Below are positions 27,082 through 35,857 of a stretch of DNA of 64,000 nt, one piece after another. Positions within the stretch are counted from its first letter, which is position 1; each line of letters opens with the position of its first letter. The position numbers and the translations under genes were made by a program. The notes beneath the pieces were generated by a model that was not told where the DNA came from, did not search any database, and saw only the letters and a program-made list of their open reading frames with translations. Origin of the DNA: Mesorhizobium sp. M2E.F.Ca.ET.219.01.1.1 (GTDB lineage Bacteria > Pseudomonadota > Alphaproteobacteria > Rhizobiales > Rhizobiaceae). The stretch lies in contig NZ_SADT02000001.1 in assembly GCF_004016445.2 (NCBI RefSeq), positions 2,027,630 to 2,091,629 of the forward strand, in the 5' to 3' direction.

Positions 27082-28023
27082 ATGCTTCTCGGCCGCACCG
27101 CCAACGGTCTCTACTGGATGAACCGCTATATAGAGCGGGCCGAAAACATGGCGCGCCTCGTCGATGCCGGCCTGCGCATGGCGCTGACGCGCACGCAGAA
27201 TGCGTCGGAGGAATGGAATTCGGTGCTGCTTAGCGCCGGCTCCGACTATGCGTTCTCGCAGAAATACCAGGACTACACTGCCGCCAACGTCTCCGACTTC
27301 CTGCTGCGCGACACTTCGAACCCGTCGAGCACGATGTCGTCGATCGAGACGGCTCGCAACAATGCCCGCATGGTGCGAACGGCGCTGACGCGCGAGACCT
27401 GGGAAAGCATCAACGAAGCCTGGATGTCGCTGAAGCGCATGCTGGCGAGGCCGATCGACGAGCGCGACCTGCCGACGGTGCTCGATGCCATCAAGCGCGA
27501 GACGGCGCTGATCCGCGGTTCGTTCTACGGCACGATGCTGCGCAACGAGATTTTCGACTTCTCGCAGCTCGGCACCTATGTCGAGCGCGCCGACAATACG
27601 GCGCGCATCCTCGATGTGAAATATTATGTGCTCCTACCTTCGCTGTCCTGGGTCGGCTCGACGCTGGACAATTACCAGTGGGAGTCGATCCTGCGCTCGG
27701 TGTCGGCGCACCGCTCGTATCGCTGGGTCTATGAAGCCGACTACAAGCCGACGAATATCGCCGACTATCTGATCCTCAATGTGCGCATGCCGCGCTCGCT
27801 GACCTTCTGCTATCGCTTCCTCGGCGAGCACCTGAAATTCCTCGCCGACGACTATGGCGAGCGCCATGCCTGCCACGCCACGGCCGAGAAGATCCAGGCG
27901 TTGCTCAAGAGAGGCTCGATCAAGGATATATTCGATCACGGCCTGCACGAGTTCCTGGCCGAGTTCATTCGCGACAACACCAGGCTGGGCGACGAGATCG
28001 CCCAGGATTACCGGTTCCATTGA
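27082..28023 (+). CDS. Alpha-E domain protein
   Basis: 313 residues, nearly all helical (DUF403/alpha-E). Signature stretches are LLGRTANGLYWMNRYIERAE at the start, DNPARILDVKYYVL-like ERADNTARILDVKYYVLLPS in the middle, and NVRMPRSLTFCYRFLGEHLK later. The domain is repeatedly found beside permuted ATP-grasp ligases and is thought to be a partner or scaffold for them. Its stop TGA overlaps or abuts the beginning of the transglutaminase gene's leader, giving tight linkage. Confidence 0.88.
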   Translation: MLLGRTANGLYWMNRYIERAENMARLVDAGLRMALTRTQNASEEWNSVLLSAGSDYAFSQKYQDYTAANVSDFLLRDTSNPSSTMSSIETARNNARMVRTALTRETWESINEAWMSLKRMLARPIDERDLPTVLDAIKRETALIRGSFYGTMLRNEIFDFSQLGTYVERADNTARILDVKYYVLLPSLSWVGSTLDNYQWESILRSVSAHRSYRWVYEADYKPTNIADYLILNVRMPRSLTFCYRFLGEHLKFLADDYGERHACHATAEKIQALLKRGSIKDIFDHGLHEFLAEFIRDNTRLGDEIAQDYRFH

Positions 28024-28043
28024 GGGGGCTGAGGGCGGGCGTC

Positions 28044-28838
28044 ATGCGGCTCAAGATCACCCATCGCACCGAGTACCACTACGATGCGCCGGTGCAATAT
28101 CTGCTGCAGCGGCTGCGCCTGCTGCCCCTGAGCGGACGTACGCAGACCGTCGGCTCCTGGGCGATCAAGGTCGAAGGCGCGCGCGAGGAGGTACGCTTTG
28201 CCGATCATTTCGGCAACGACACGCGGCTGGTGAGCGCCGAGAGCGGCCACAGCGCGATCACCGTTGAGGCGGCGGGAGAGGTGACCACGCATGACACGGC
28301 GGGCGTGACAGGCCCGCATCAGGGCTTTGCCCCGCTCTGGCTGTTCGGCCAGCACACGCAGCTTACCGCCGCCGGCGAAGGCATACGTGAACTGGCCGGC
28401 ACGCTCGGGCAGGGAACCGAGATCGAGCGGCTGCACCGGTTGATGGTCGCCATCCGCGAACGGGTCGCCTACAAGCCCGGCACGACCAGAGTCGTGACGC
28501 CGGCGGAGGAGGCGCTTGCGCTGAAGTCCGGCGTCTGCCAGGATCACAGCCATATCTTCATCGCCGCGGCCGTCGCCCTTGGCTTTCCGGCTCGCTATGT
28601 CAGCGGCTACCTGATGATGGATGCGGCCGTCGAGCAGGCTGCAAGCCATGCCTGGGCCGAGGCTTATGTGGTGGGGCTCGGATGGGTTGCCTTCGACCCA
28701 GCCAACGGTATCTCTCCAGACGAACGCTATGTACGGGTGGCGACGGGGCGCGACTATCGCGACGCCTCGCCAGTGTCGGGGATACTGCTGGGGCAGGCGC
28801 AAGAGAAGCTTGCCGTCTCCGTCACGGTAGAGCAGTAA
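28044..28838 (+). CDS. Transglutaminase-like cysteine peptidase/ligase
   Basis: 264 residues from MRLKITHRTEYHYDAPV. The papain-like transglutaminase triad is visible: Cys in LKSGVCQDHSHIF, His in QAASHAWAEAYVVG and Asp in GWVAFDPANGISP. An N-terminal immunoglobulin-like domain (RLRLLPLSGRTQTV and the VEGAREEVRF strand) precedes it, as in the bacterial transglutaminase families found with alpha-E proteins. Predicted to cut or form isopeptide bonds in products of the ATP-grasp enzyme. Met at 28044 is preferred to an upstream in-frame start. Confidence 0.88.
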   Translation: MRLKITHRTEYHYDAPVQYLLQRLRLLPLSGRTQTVGSWAIKVEGAREEVRFADHFGNDTRLVSAESGHSAITVEAAGEVTTHDTAGVTGPHQGFAPLWLFGQHTQLTAAGEGIRELAGTLGQGTEIERLHRLMVAIRERVAYKPGTTRVVTPAEEALALKSGVCQDHSHIFIAAAVALGFPARYVSGYLMMDAAVEQAASHAWAEAYVVGLGWVAFDPANGISPDERYVRVATGRDYRDASPVSGILLGQAQEKLAVSVTVEQ

Positions 28839-28870
28839 TTTCCGACGGGATTCGCTGCTAAAGAAGAATC

Positions 28871-29602
28871 ATGACCTATTGCGTCGGCCTCAAGATCGAT
28901 CGCGGGCTCGTGTTCATGTCGGACACGCGCACCAATGCCGGCATGGATTCGATCTCGACCTTCAAGAAGATGCACATCTGGGAAGAGCCGGGCGAGCGCG
29001 TCATCGTGCTGATGTCGGCAGGCAACCTTGCCACCACGCAAGCCGTGGTCAGCCTGCTCGACGAACGCAACAAGACCGTTGGCGACCGCCATCCGAAGCT
29101 GCTCGAGACGCCGTCCATGTACCAGACGGTGCGGCTGGTCGGCGACACGGTCAAGGAAGTCATCGAGCATGCCTCGCCGAACGGCGACAAGGCGGATTCC
29201 TACTTCAATGCCTCCTTCATCCTGGGCGGCCAGATCAAGGGCAGCCCACCCAGGCTGTTCATGATCTACCCGGAAGGCAATTTCATCGAATCGACCGACG
29301 ATACGCCTTTCTTCCAGATCGGCGAGACGAAATACGGCAAGCCGATCATCATCCGTGCCTATGACCGGACAATGGGCCTGGCCGAAACGGTGAAGCTGCT
29401 TCTGGTGTCGTTCGACTCGACGCTGAAATCCAACCTTTCGGTCGGGCTGCCGCTCGATCTGCTGTTCCTGGAGAAGGACAGCTTCAAGGTTGGGCTCAAC
29501 AGGCGGATCGCCCAGGACGATCCCTATTACCGCACCATCTCCGACGGCTGGTCGAACGCCTTGAAGGCGGCCTTTGCCAGCCTGCCGGATTTCCCCGGCT
29601 AG
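28871..29602 (+). CDS. Anbu-type proteasome-related peptidase
   Basis: 243 residues of the Anbu (ancestral beta subunit) N-terminal-nucleophile hydrolase family. Removal of Met1 exposes Thr1 in TYCVGLKIDRG; the conserved Asp17 is in VFMSDTRTNAGMD, and a Lys near position 32 in STFKKMHIW completes the active site. Later segments IVLMSAGNLATTQAVVSLL and LGGQIKGSPPRLFMIYP are typical. Anbu proteins form ring or helical assemblies. Its place beside ATP-grasp, alpha-E and transglutaminase-like genes matches the association described for Anbu in the literature. Ends the cluster. Confidence 0.88.
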   Translation: MTYCVGLKIDRGLVFMSDTRTNAGMDSISTFKKMHIWEEPGERVIVLMSAGNLATTQAVVSLLDERNKTVGDRHPKLLETPSMYQTVRLVGDTVKEVIEHASPNGDKADSYFNASFILGGQIKGSPPRLFMIYPEGNFIESTDDTPFFQIGETKYGKPIIIRAYDRTMGLAETVKLLLVSFDSTLKSNLSVGLPLDLLFLEKDSFKVGLNRRIAQDDPYYRTISDGWSNALKAAFASLPDFPG

Positions 29603-29699
29603 GGTCCGTGCTTCGCAGCCGGTTGCGCCTATATTTAACATGTCAATCAATATTGAAGCTGGCTTACCGGCCGCGTTGCGGCTGGGCTCGGGAGGATAG

Positions 29700-31112
29700 A
29701 TGGACAACGAGACATTCCGCGACTGGTCGAGGCGGGCGGCCGATTGGGGCGTCGATTACCGCGCCGGCCTGCGCGACCGGCCGGTGCGGCCGGCCATCGC
29801 GCCGGGCGAAATCTTCAGGAGCATCGAGGCCTCGCCACCCGAAATGCCCGAACCGATGGAGAAGATCTTCGCCGATTTCGAAGCCAAGATCGCGCCGGGC
29901 ATGACGCATTGGCAGCATCCGCGCTTCTTCGCCTATTTCCCGGCCAATGCGGCGCCGGTCTCGGTCGTGGCGGAGTATCTGGTCTCGGCGATGGCCGCGC
30001 AATGCATGCTGTGGCAGACCTCGCCGGCGGCGACCGAGCTCGAAATGCGTATCGTCGACTGGATGCGCCAGGCGCTTGGCCTGCCCGAGGGCTTTTCCGG
30101 CGTCATCCAGGATTCGGCATCGTCGGCGACGCTTGCGGCGGTGCTCACCATGCGCGAGCGGGCGCTCGACTGGCAAGGCAACAAAAAGGGGCTGGCCGGA
30201 CAGGGCAAGCTGCGCGTCTATTCCTCCGACCAGGTCCATACCTCGATCGACCGCGCCATCTGGGTCTCAGGCATCGGCGAGGAAAACCTCGTCCGGATTC
30301 CGGCCTCAGGACGTTTTCGCGCGATGGATACGGCCGCGCTTGAGGCCGCGATCGTCGCCGATCGCGAGGCCGGCCTGCTGCCCTCGGGCATCATCGCTTG
30401 TGTTGGCGGCACCAGCATTGGAGGCACCGACGAGATCGCCGCGGTGGCTGCGGTCGCAAAGCGGCACGGGCTTTACCTGCATGTCGACGCCGCCTGGGCC
30501 GGATCGGCGATGATCTGCCCGGAATACCGGCATTTTTGGGCGGGCGTCGAAGGTGCGGACTCCATTGTCTTCAATCCGCACAAGTGGCTCGGCGCGCAGT
30601 TCGATTGCTCGATCCAGTTCGTGCGCCAGCCGGAAGACCTGGTGCGCACGCTGGCGATCAGGCCCGAATTCCTGAAGACACATGGCCATGACGGCATCAT
30701 CAACTATTCCGAATGGTCGGTGCCGCTCGGACGCCGTTTTCGTGCGCTGAAACTCTGGTTCCTGCTGCGTGCCCATGGCCTCGAAGGCCTGCGCACCATG
30801 ATCCGCAACCACGTTGCCTGGAGCGAAGGGCTTGCCGCGCGGCTGGCCGGCGAAGCGGATTTCGAGCTCGTCAGCGAGCCGATGCTGTCGCTGTTCTCGT
30901 TCCGGCACAAAGCGCCTTCGGGTACCGATCCAGACGAGCATAATTTGCGGCTGGTCGACGCCATCAACACCGATGGCCGCATCTACCTGACGCAAACGCG
31001 GGTCGACGGGCGCGTGGCGATCCGCTTTCAGGCGGGGCAGTTCGAGTCGACGGCAGCCGATGTGGATGCGGCGTTCGACGTCATAACCGAGATTGCGCGG
31101 CGCCTATCCTGA
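29700..31112 (+). CDS. PLP-dependent group II decarboxylase
   Basis: 470 residues related to aromatic-L-amino-acid decarboxylases. The Schiff-base lysine is in FNPHKWLGAQFDCSI, the PLP phosphate/His stacking region in YLHVDAAWAGSAMICPE, and the N-terminal TDW-type substrate segment in HWQHPRFFAYFPANAAPVS. Substrate (Trp, Tyr, Phe or other) cannot be decided by eye. It lies about 98 bases after the Anbu gene but has its own ribosome context, and a role in that cluster is not indicated. Confidence 0.88.
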   Translation: MDNETFRDWSRRAADWGVDYRAGLRDRPVRPAIAPGEIFRSIEASPPEMPEPMEKIFADFEAKIAPGMTHWQHPRFFAYFPANAAPVSVVAEYLVSAMAAQCMLWQTSPAATELEMRIVDWMRQALGLPEGFSGVIQDSASSATLAAVLTMRERALDWQGNKKGLAGQGKLRVYSSDQVHTSIDRAIWVSGIGEENLVRIPASGRFRAMDTAALEAAIVADREAGLLPSGIIACVGGTSIGGTDEIAAVAAVAKRHGLYLHVDAAWAGSAMICPEYRHFWAGVEGADSIVFNPHKWLGAQFDCSIQFVRQPEDLVRTLAIRPEFLKTHGHDGIINYSEWSVPLGRRFRALKLWFLLRAHGLEGLRTMIRNHVAWSEGLAARLAGEADFELVSEPMLSLFSFRHKAPSGTDPDEHNLRLVDAINTDGRIYLTQTRVDGRVAIRFQAGQFESTAADVDAAFDVITEIARRLS

Positions 31113-31190
31113 GGCGGCAGACGCATTCCGCGCTGGTTTGCCTTTTGCAATCAGGTGATTTTCGTTAGCCGGCTTATACCTTTTCTTTGC

Positions 31191-31223
31191 TTTCGTTTTC
31201 CGATATAGACGGGAAAAACGAAA
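31191..31223. promoter_or_regulatory. Inverted repeat at the glpR start, candidate GlpR operator
   Basis: The arms TTTCGTTTTCC (31191-31201) and GGGAAAAACGAAA (31211-31223) face each other over nine bases and end at the glpR ATG. The TTTCGTTTT core matches operators of DeoR-type GlpR repressors, as recalled. Suggests autoregulation. Confidence 0.5.
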
Positions 31224-32006
31224 ATGGAGGAACGCCGGATGTTTCTTTCGCCACGCCACGCCGAAATCATCCAGATGGCGAAAGACCACGGCCGGGTCCT
31301 GGTCGAGGATCTGGCTACGCATTTCAACGTGACGCCACAGACCATCCGCAAGGACCTCAACGATCTGTGCGATCAGCGGCTGCTCACCCGCATCCATGGC
31401 GGCGCGCTGTTCCCGTCCGGCATCGAGAACATGGAATATGAGGCGCGGCGCAAGATCGCGGCCGATGAGAAGGAGGCGATCGGCGGCGCGGCGGCGCGGC
31501 TGATCCCGGACAACGCTTCGCTGTTCATCAATATCGGCACCACCACCGAGGCCGTCAGCAAGGCGCTGCTCGACCACAACGGGCTTATGGTTATCACCAA
31601 TAATATCAATGTTGCCAATAGGATGCGCATCTATCCTACGATCGAGGTGGTGATAGCCGGCGGCGTGGTGCGCGGTTCAGACGGCGGCATTGTCGGCGAA
31701 GCGGCCGTCGATTTCATCCGTCAGTTCAAGGTCGACTACGCCGTCATCGGCGCTTCGGCGATCGACCATGACGGCGCGCTGCTCGACTTCGATTTTCGCG
31801 AGGTGAAGGTGGCGCAGGCGATCATCGCCAATGCACGCCACGTCATCCTGGTCTCCGACCGCACCAAATTCGAGCGCACGGCGCCGGTTCGAATCGGCCA
31901 CCTTTCGCAGGTGAATACCTTCATCACCGATCGTTGCGATATCCCGTCGATCCGCCGGATTTGTGAGGAGGCCGAGGTCCGGTTGATCGAGACGGCGCTC
32001 GAATAG
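31224..32006 (+). CDS. glpR: DeoR-family glycerol repressor
   Basis: 260 residues. The N-terminal helix-turn-helix is in VLVEDLATHFNVTPQTIRKD with the diagnostic turn LLTRIHGGALFPSG, and the sensor domain has LINNIGTT-type FINIGTTTEAVSKALLDHNG and VIGASAIDHDGALLDFDFRE. These recognise a phosphosugar, here presumably glycerol 3-phosphate. It sits upstream of glpD in the same direction, and inverted repeats with TTTCG cores lie both at its start and ahead of glpD. Confidence 0.9.
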   Translation: MEERRMFLSPRHAEIIQMAKDHGRVLVEDLATHFNVTPQTIRKDLNDLCDQRLLTRIHGGALFPSGIENMEYEARRKIAADEKEAIGGAAARLIPDNASLFINIGTTTEAVSKALLDHNGLMVITNNINVANRMRIYPTIEVVIAGGVVRGSDGGIVGEAAVDFIRQFKVDYAVIGASAIDHDGALLDFDFREVKVAQAIIANARHVILVSDRTKFERTAPVRIGHLSQVNTFITDRCDIPSIRRICEEAEVRLIETALE

Positions 32007-32034
32007 GCGTGCGTCATGGCTGTTTGATGCAGCG

Positions 32035-32095
32035 GCAATAATTTCGTTTGACATTCGCTTTTAGTTCGAAATAATTCCGCTACGGTTTCGTAAAA
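32035..32095. promoter_or_regulatory. Candidate GlpR operator region ahead of glpD
   Basis: In the 115-base glpR-glpD gap several TTTCG or TTCGAAA elements cluster: AATAATTTCG (near 32037) against CGAAATAATT (near 32063), with internal TTCGCTTTTAG, and TTTCGTAAAAC near 32085. They resemble the arms at the glpR start. Predicted by eye only. Confidence 0.45.
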
Positions 32096-32133
32096 CACAA
32101 AAATGGTGCAATGCGAAATCGGTGGAGGAAACT

Positions 32134-33660
32134 TTGGACGCATCACCGATCCATGACATTTTCGTCATCGGCGGCGGCATCAATGGCTGCGGCATTGCCC
32201 GCGACGCCGTTGGCCGCGGATTTTCGGTTTACCTCGCCGAGATGAACGATCTGGCGAGCGGGACGTCCTCAGGCTCGACCAAGCTCATCCATGGCGGGCT
32301 TCGCTATCTCGAATTCTACGAATTCCGGCTGGTGCGCGAAGCGCTGATGGAGCGCGAGGTTCTTTGGAAGAATGCGCCGCACATCATCTGGCCGATGCGC
32401 TTCGTTCTGCCTTACGCCAAGGGCCTCAGGCCCGCCTGGCTGATCCGGCTCGGGCTGTTCCTTTACGATCACATCGGCGGGCGCAAACTGCTGCCGGCGA
32501 CGAAGACGCTGGACATGGCGAAGGATCCGGCCGGCAAGCCGCTGAAGCCATTGTTCCGCAAGGCTTTCGAATATTCGGATGGTTGGGTGAACGACGCTCG
32601 CCTGGTGGCGCTGAACGCTCGTGATGCCGCCGACCGGGGCGCCATCATCCGTACCCGCACCAAGGTCGTCAGCGCGCGCCGCGACGGTCCGACCTGGACC
32701 ATCAAGGTGCAGAATGTGCTCACCGGTGACACCGAAGAGGTTCGCGCACGGCTTCTCGTCAACGCCGCCGGCCCGTGGGTCGATCACGTTCTGCAGGCAG
32801 CCGTCGGCCAGAACGAAGTCCACAATGTCCGCCTCGTGCAAGGCAGCCACATCGTCGTCGCCAAGAAGTTCGACGATCCGCGCGCTTACTTCTTCCAGAA
32901 CAAGGATGGCCGCATCATCTTCGCCATTCCCTACGAGGAAGAATTTACACTCATCGGCACGACCGACCGCGACTATCCGGGCGACCCGCACGATGTGAAG
33001 ATCTCCGACGCCGAGATCGACTATCTGTGCGCCGCGGCAAGCGAATATTTCGCGGTCGCCGTGAAGCGCTCCGACATCGTCTGGACCTATTCGGCGGTGC
33101 GCCCGCTCTATGACGACGGCGCCTCCAAGGCGCAGGAAGCGACGCGCGATTATGTGCTGAAGGCCGATGGCGGGGAGGGTGTCGCCCCGCTTGTCAACGC
33201 CTTCGGCGGCAAGATCACGACCTTCCGCCGGCTGGCGGAATCGATGCTTGAGAAGATCGAGGGCTTTCTCGGCAAGCGCGGCAAGCCTTGGACGCATGAC
33301 GCGCCGCTGCCGGGCGGTGATTTCCCGGCCACTGGTTTCGATGCCCAGGTCGCCAGGCTGAAAAAGACCTATCCGTTCCTTGACCAGCGGCTGGCGCGCC
33401 GGCTCACCCGTCTTTACGGCACGCGCGCGGAGAAGCTGCTCGGGCTCGCCAATTCGAATGCCGATCTCGGCCGCAATTTCGGCGCCGACCTTTTCGAGGC
33501 GGAGGTTCGCTATCTCGCCGAGAACGAATGGGCGGTCACCGCCGAGGACGTGCTGTGGCGCCGCACCAAGCGGGGCCTGCATTTCAGCCGCGAGCAGACG
33601 GCGGCCTTGGAAGAATTCATGCGAGGACTGAGCAGCCGTCACGTCGCGGCGGCGGAATGA
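32134..33660 (+). CDS. glpD: Glycerol-3-phosphate dehydrogenase, FAD-dependent
   Basis: About 508 residues from TTG at 32134 (MDASPIHDIFVIGG), placed five bases after GGAGG; a GTG at 32122 overlaps that ribosome site and is less likely. It oxidises glycerol 3-phosphate to dihydroxyacetone phosphate, passing electrons to quinone. The FAD loop VIGGGINGCGIARDAVGRG and the segment SGSTKLIHGGLRYLE are typical, as is IFAIPYEEEFTLIGTTDRDY. Heads the transporter genes in the order known for rhizobial glycerol operons. Confidence 0.94.
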   Translation: MDASPIHDIFVIGGGINGCGIARDAVGRGFSVYLAEMNDLASGTSSGSTKLIHGGLRYLEFYEFRLVREALMEREVLWKNAPHIIWPMRFVLPYAKGLRPAWLIRLGLFLYDHIGGRKLLPATKTLDMAKDPAGKPLKPLFRKAFEYSDGWVNDARLVALNARDAADRGAIIRTRTKVVSARRDGPTWTIKVQNVLTGDTEEVRARLLVNAAGPWVDHVLQAAVGQNEVHNVRLVQGSHIVVAKKFDDPRAYFFQNKDGRIIFAIPYEEEFTLIGTTDRDYPGDPHDVKISDAEIDYLCAAASEYFAVAVKRSDIVWTYSAVRPLYDDGASKAQEATRDYVLKADGGEGVAPLVNAFGGKITTFRRLAESMLEKIEGFLGKRGKPWTHDAPLPGGDFPATGFDAQVARLKKTYPFLDQRLARRLTRLYGTRAEKLLGLANSNADLGRNFGADLFEAEVRYLAENEWAVTAEDVLWRRTKRGLHFSREQTAALEEFMRGLSSRHVAAAE

Positions 33661-33699
33661 CGATCGACCGCTGAAGCGCAAGGCCTGGGAGGAGGCGTG

Positions 33700-34779
33700 A
33701 TGCTAGAACTGAGGAACGTGACGAAGACGATCGGTGCGCAGGAGCATATCCGCGACGTGTCGCTGACGCTTCAGCACGGGTCACTGAATGTTCTGCTGGG
33801 ACCGACGCTTTCCGGCAAGACCAGCCTGATGCGGCTGATGGCGGGTCTCGACGCGCCGACTTCCGGTTCGGTCTGGTTCGACGGCAAGGACGTCACCGGA
33901 CAGCCGGTGCAGAAGCGCAATGTCGCGATGGTCTACCAGCAGTTCATCAACTATCCGGCGATGACGGTTTACGAGAACATCGCGTCGCCGCTCAGGGTTG
34001 CAGGCGTCGACCAGGCAAGGATCGACAAGGAGGTGCGCAATGCCGCCGCGCTTCTCAAGCTCACGCCTTATCTCGACCGCACGCCGCTCAACCTCTCGGG
34101 CGGCCAGCAGCAGCGCACGGCCCTTGCGCGCGCCATCGTCAAGAACGCCAGCCTGGTGCTCCTCGACGAGCCTTTGGCCAATCTCGACTATAAGCTGCGC
34201 GAGGAGTTGCGCGCCGAATTGCCGAAGATCTTCGCCGCCGCAGGCACGATCTTCGTCTATGCCACGACCGAGCCGCACGAGGCGCTGCTGCTCGGCGGCA
34301 ATACGGCGACGCTTTCGGAGGGCCGTGTCACGCAGTTCGGCCAGACCGTCGACGTGTTCCGCAAGCCGGTCGACCTGGTGACGGCAAGGACCTTCGCCGA
34401 CCCGCCGCTCAACACCATCGTGCTCTCCAAGAAGGGCTCGGACTTCCTGCTCGAAGGCGGCGTCAAGCTGCCGGTTCCGCCGGAGCTCAGCGGCATTGCG
34501 GACGCCAGCTACACGATCGGTTTCCAGCCGCATCATCTGTCGCTGGAGCGGCCGAACGCCAGCGCCGTGCCGGTGCGGGCCAAGGTCACCATCACCGAGA
34601 TCACCGGCTCGGAAAGCTTCGTCCATCTCGATTTCGCCGATGCGCGCTGGGTGATGCTTGCGCATGGCATTCTCGCTTTCGAGACGGACGACGAGGTCGA
34701 GGTGTTCATCGACCCGCGCCACATCATGGTGTTCGACCAGAACGGCCGCGCCGTGACGGCGTCGAAGCTGGCGGCCTGA
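33700..34779 (+). CDS. glpS: Glycerol ABC transporter ATP-binding protein GlpS
   Basis: 359 residues from ATG 33700 (a GTG three bases earlier is an alternative). Walker A is GPTLSGKTSLM, the signature LSGGQQQRTALARA and Walker B LVLLDEPLANLD. A C-terminal TOBE-like regulatory region contains IGFQPHHLSLERP. It is one of two different ATPases of the GlpSTPQV importer; its ATP site and signature are canonical, unlike the partner GlpT. Gap to glpT is 10 bases. Confidence 0.9.
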   Translation: MLELRNVTKTIGAQEHIRDVSLTLQHGSLNVLLGPTLSGKTSLMRLMAGLDAPTSGSVWFDGKDVTGQPVQKRNVAMVYQQFINYPAMTVYENIASPLRVAGVDQARIDKEVRNAAALLKLTPYLDRTPLNLSGGQQQRTALARAIVKNASLVLLDEPLANLDYKLREELRAELPKIFAAAGTIFVYATTEPHEALLLGGNTATLSEGRVTQFGQTVDVFRKPVDLVTARTFADPPLNTIVLSKKGSDFLLEGGVKLPVPPELSGIADASYTIGFQPHHLSLERPNASAVPVRAKVTITEITGSESFVHLDFADARWVMLAHGILAFETDDEVEVFIDPRHIMVFDQNGRAVTASKLAA

Positions 34780-34789
34780 GGAGGATCAG

Positions 34790-35857
34790 ATGGCGCGAAT
34801 CGACGTCAACCATATCCGCCACTCCTACCTGCCCAATCCACGGAAGGATTCGGATTTCGCGCTGAAGGAGGTGCATCATACCTTCGAGGATGGCGGCGCC
34901 TATGCGCTGCTCGGGCCGTCGGGCTGCGGCAAGACCACCTTGCTCAACATCATTTCTGGCCTGCTGCATCCCTCGCACGGCCAGCTTTTGTTCAACGGCC
35001 GGGATATCACCAATCTGTCGACGCAGGAGCGCAACATCGCGCAGGTGTTCCAGTTCCCGGTGATCTACGACACCATGACCGTCTACGACAATCTGGCCTT
35101 CCCGCTGCGCAACCGCCGCGTGCCCGAGGCTGACGTCGACCGCAAGGTTCGCGAGACGCTCGACATGATCGATCTCGCCTCGCTGGCAAAAAAGAAGGCG
35201 CGCGGGCTCACCGCCGACCAGAAACAGAAGATCTCGCTCGGGCGCGGCCTGGTGCGCTCGGACGTCAACGCCATCCTGTTCGACGAGCCGCTGACGGTGA
35301 TCGACCCGCATATGAAATGGGTGCTGCGTTCGCAGTTGAAGCAGCTGCATCGCCGCTTCGGCTACACCATGGTCTATGTCACGCACGACCAGACCGAAGC
35401 GCTGACTTTCGCCGACCGTGTGGTGGTCATGTATGACGGCGAGATCGTGCAGATCGGCACGCCGGCCGAGCTCTTCGAGCGGCCGCGCCACACTTTCGTC
35501 GGTTATTTCATCGGCTCGCCGGGCATGAACGTGCTGCCGGTCGCTCTGGAAGGCAGGACGGCGAAGCTCGGCGCGCAGCGCATCGAGCTGCCCGGCGTGC
35601 CCAAGGCCGAAGCCGGCGCCGTCGAACTCGGCATCCGTCCCGAATATGTGCGGCTCGGCCGCGAAGGCATGGCGGTGCAGGTCTCCAAGGTCGAGGACGT
35701 CGGCCGCCACAAGGTCGTGCGCGCCAATCTGGAAGGCAGGGAGATTGCCGCGGTGATCGGCGAGGACGACGAAGTGCCTGCCGAGCCGAAAGTCCGCTTC
35801 GATCCGGCCGGCATCAACATCTACGCCGATTCCTGGCGTGTCGAGATGGGGGCGTAG
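34790..35857 (+). CDS. glpT: Glycerol ABC transporter ATP-binding protein GlpT
   Basis: 355 residues. Walker A GPSGCGKTTLL and the Walker B/D-loop AILFDEPLTVIDP are intact, but the signature motif that should read LSGGQ is LTADQKQKISLGRGL, a clear departure. With the GlpS partner the ATPase dimer would have one canonical and one degenerate composite site, like several asymmetric ABC systems. H-loop is VYVTHDQTEALTF. The stop is followed at once by the glpP start codon (35858), so translation is coupled. Confidence 0.9.
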   Translation: MARIDVNHIRHSYLPNPRKDSDFALKEVHHTFEDGGAYALLGPSGCGKTTLLNIISGLLHPSHGQLLFNGRDITNLSTQERNIAQVFQFPVIYDTMTVYDNLAFPLRNRRVPEADVDRKVRETLDMIDLASLAKKKARGLTADQKQKISLGRGLVRSDVNAILFDEPLTVIDPHMKWVLRSQLKQLHRRFGYTMVYVTHDQTEALTFADRVVVMYDGEIVQIGTPAELFERPRHTFVGYFIGSPGMNVLPVALEGRTAKLGAQRIELPGVPKAEAGAVELGIRPEYVRLGREGMAVQVSKVEDVGRHKVVRANLEGREIAAVIGEDDEVPAEPKVRFDPAGINIYADSWRVEMGA

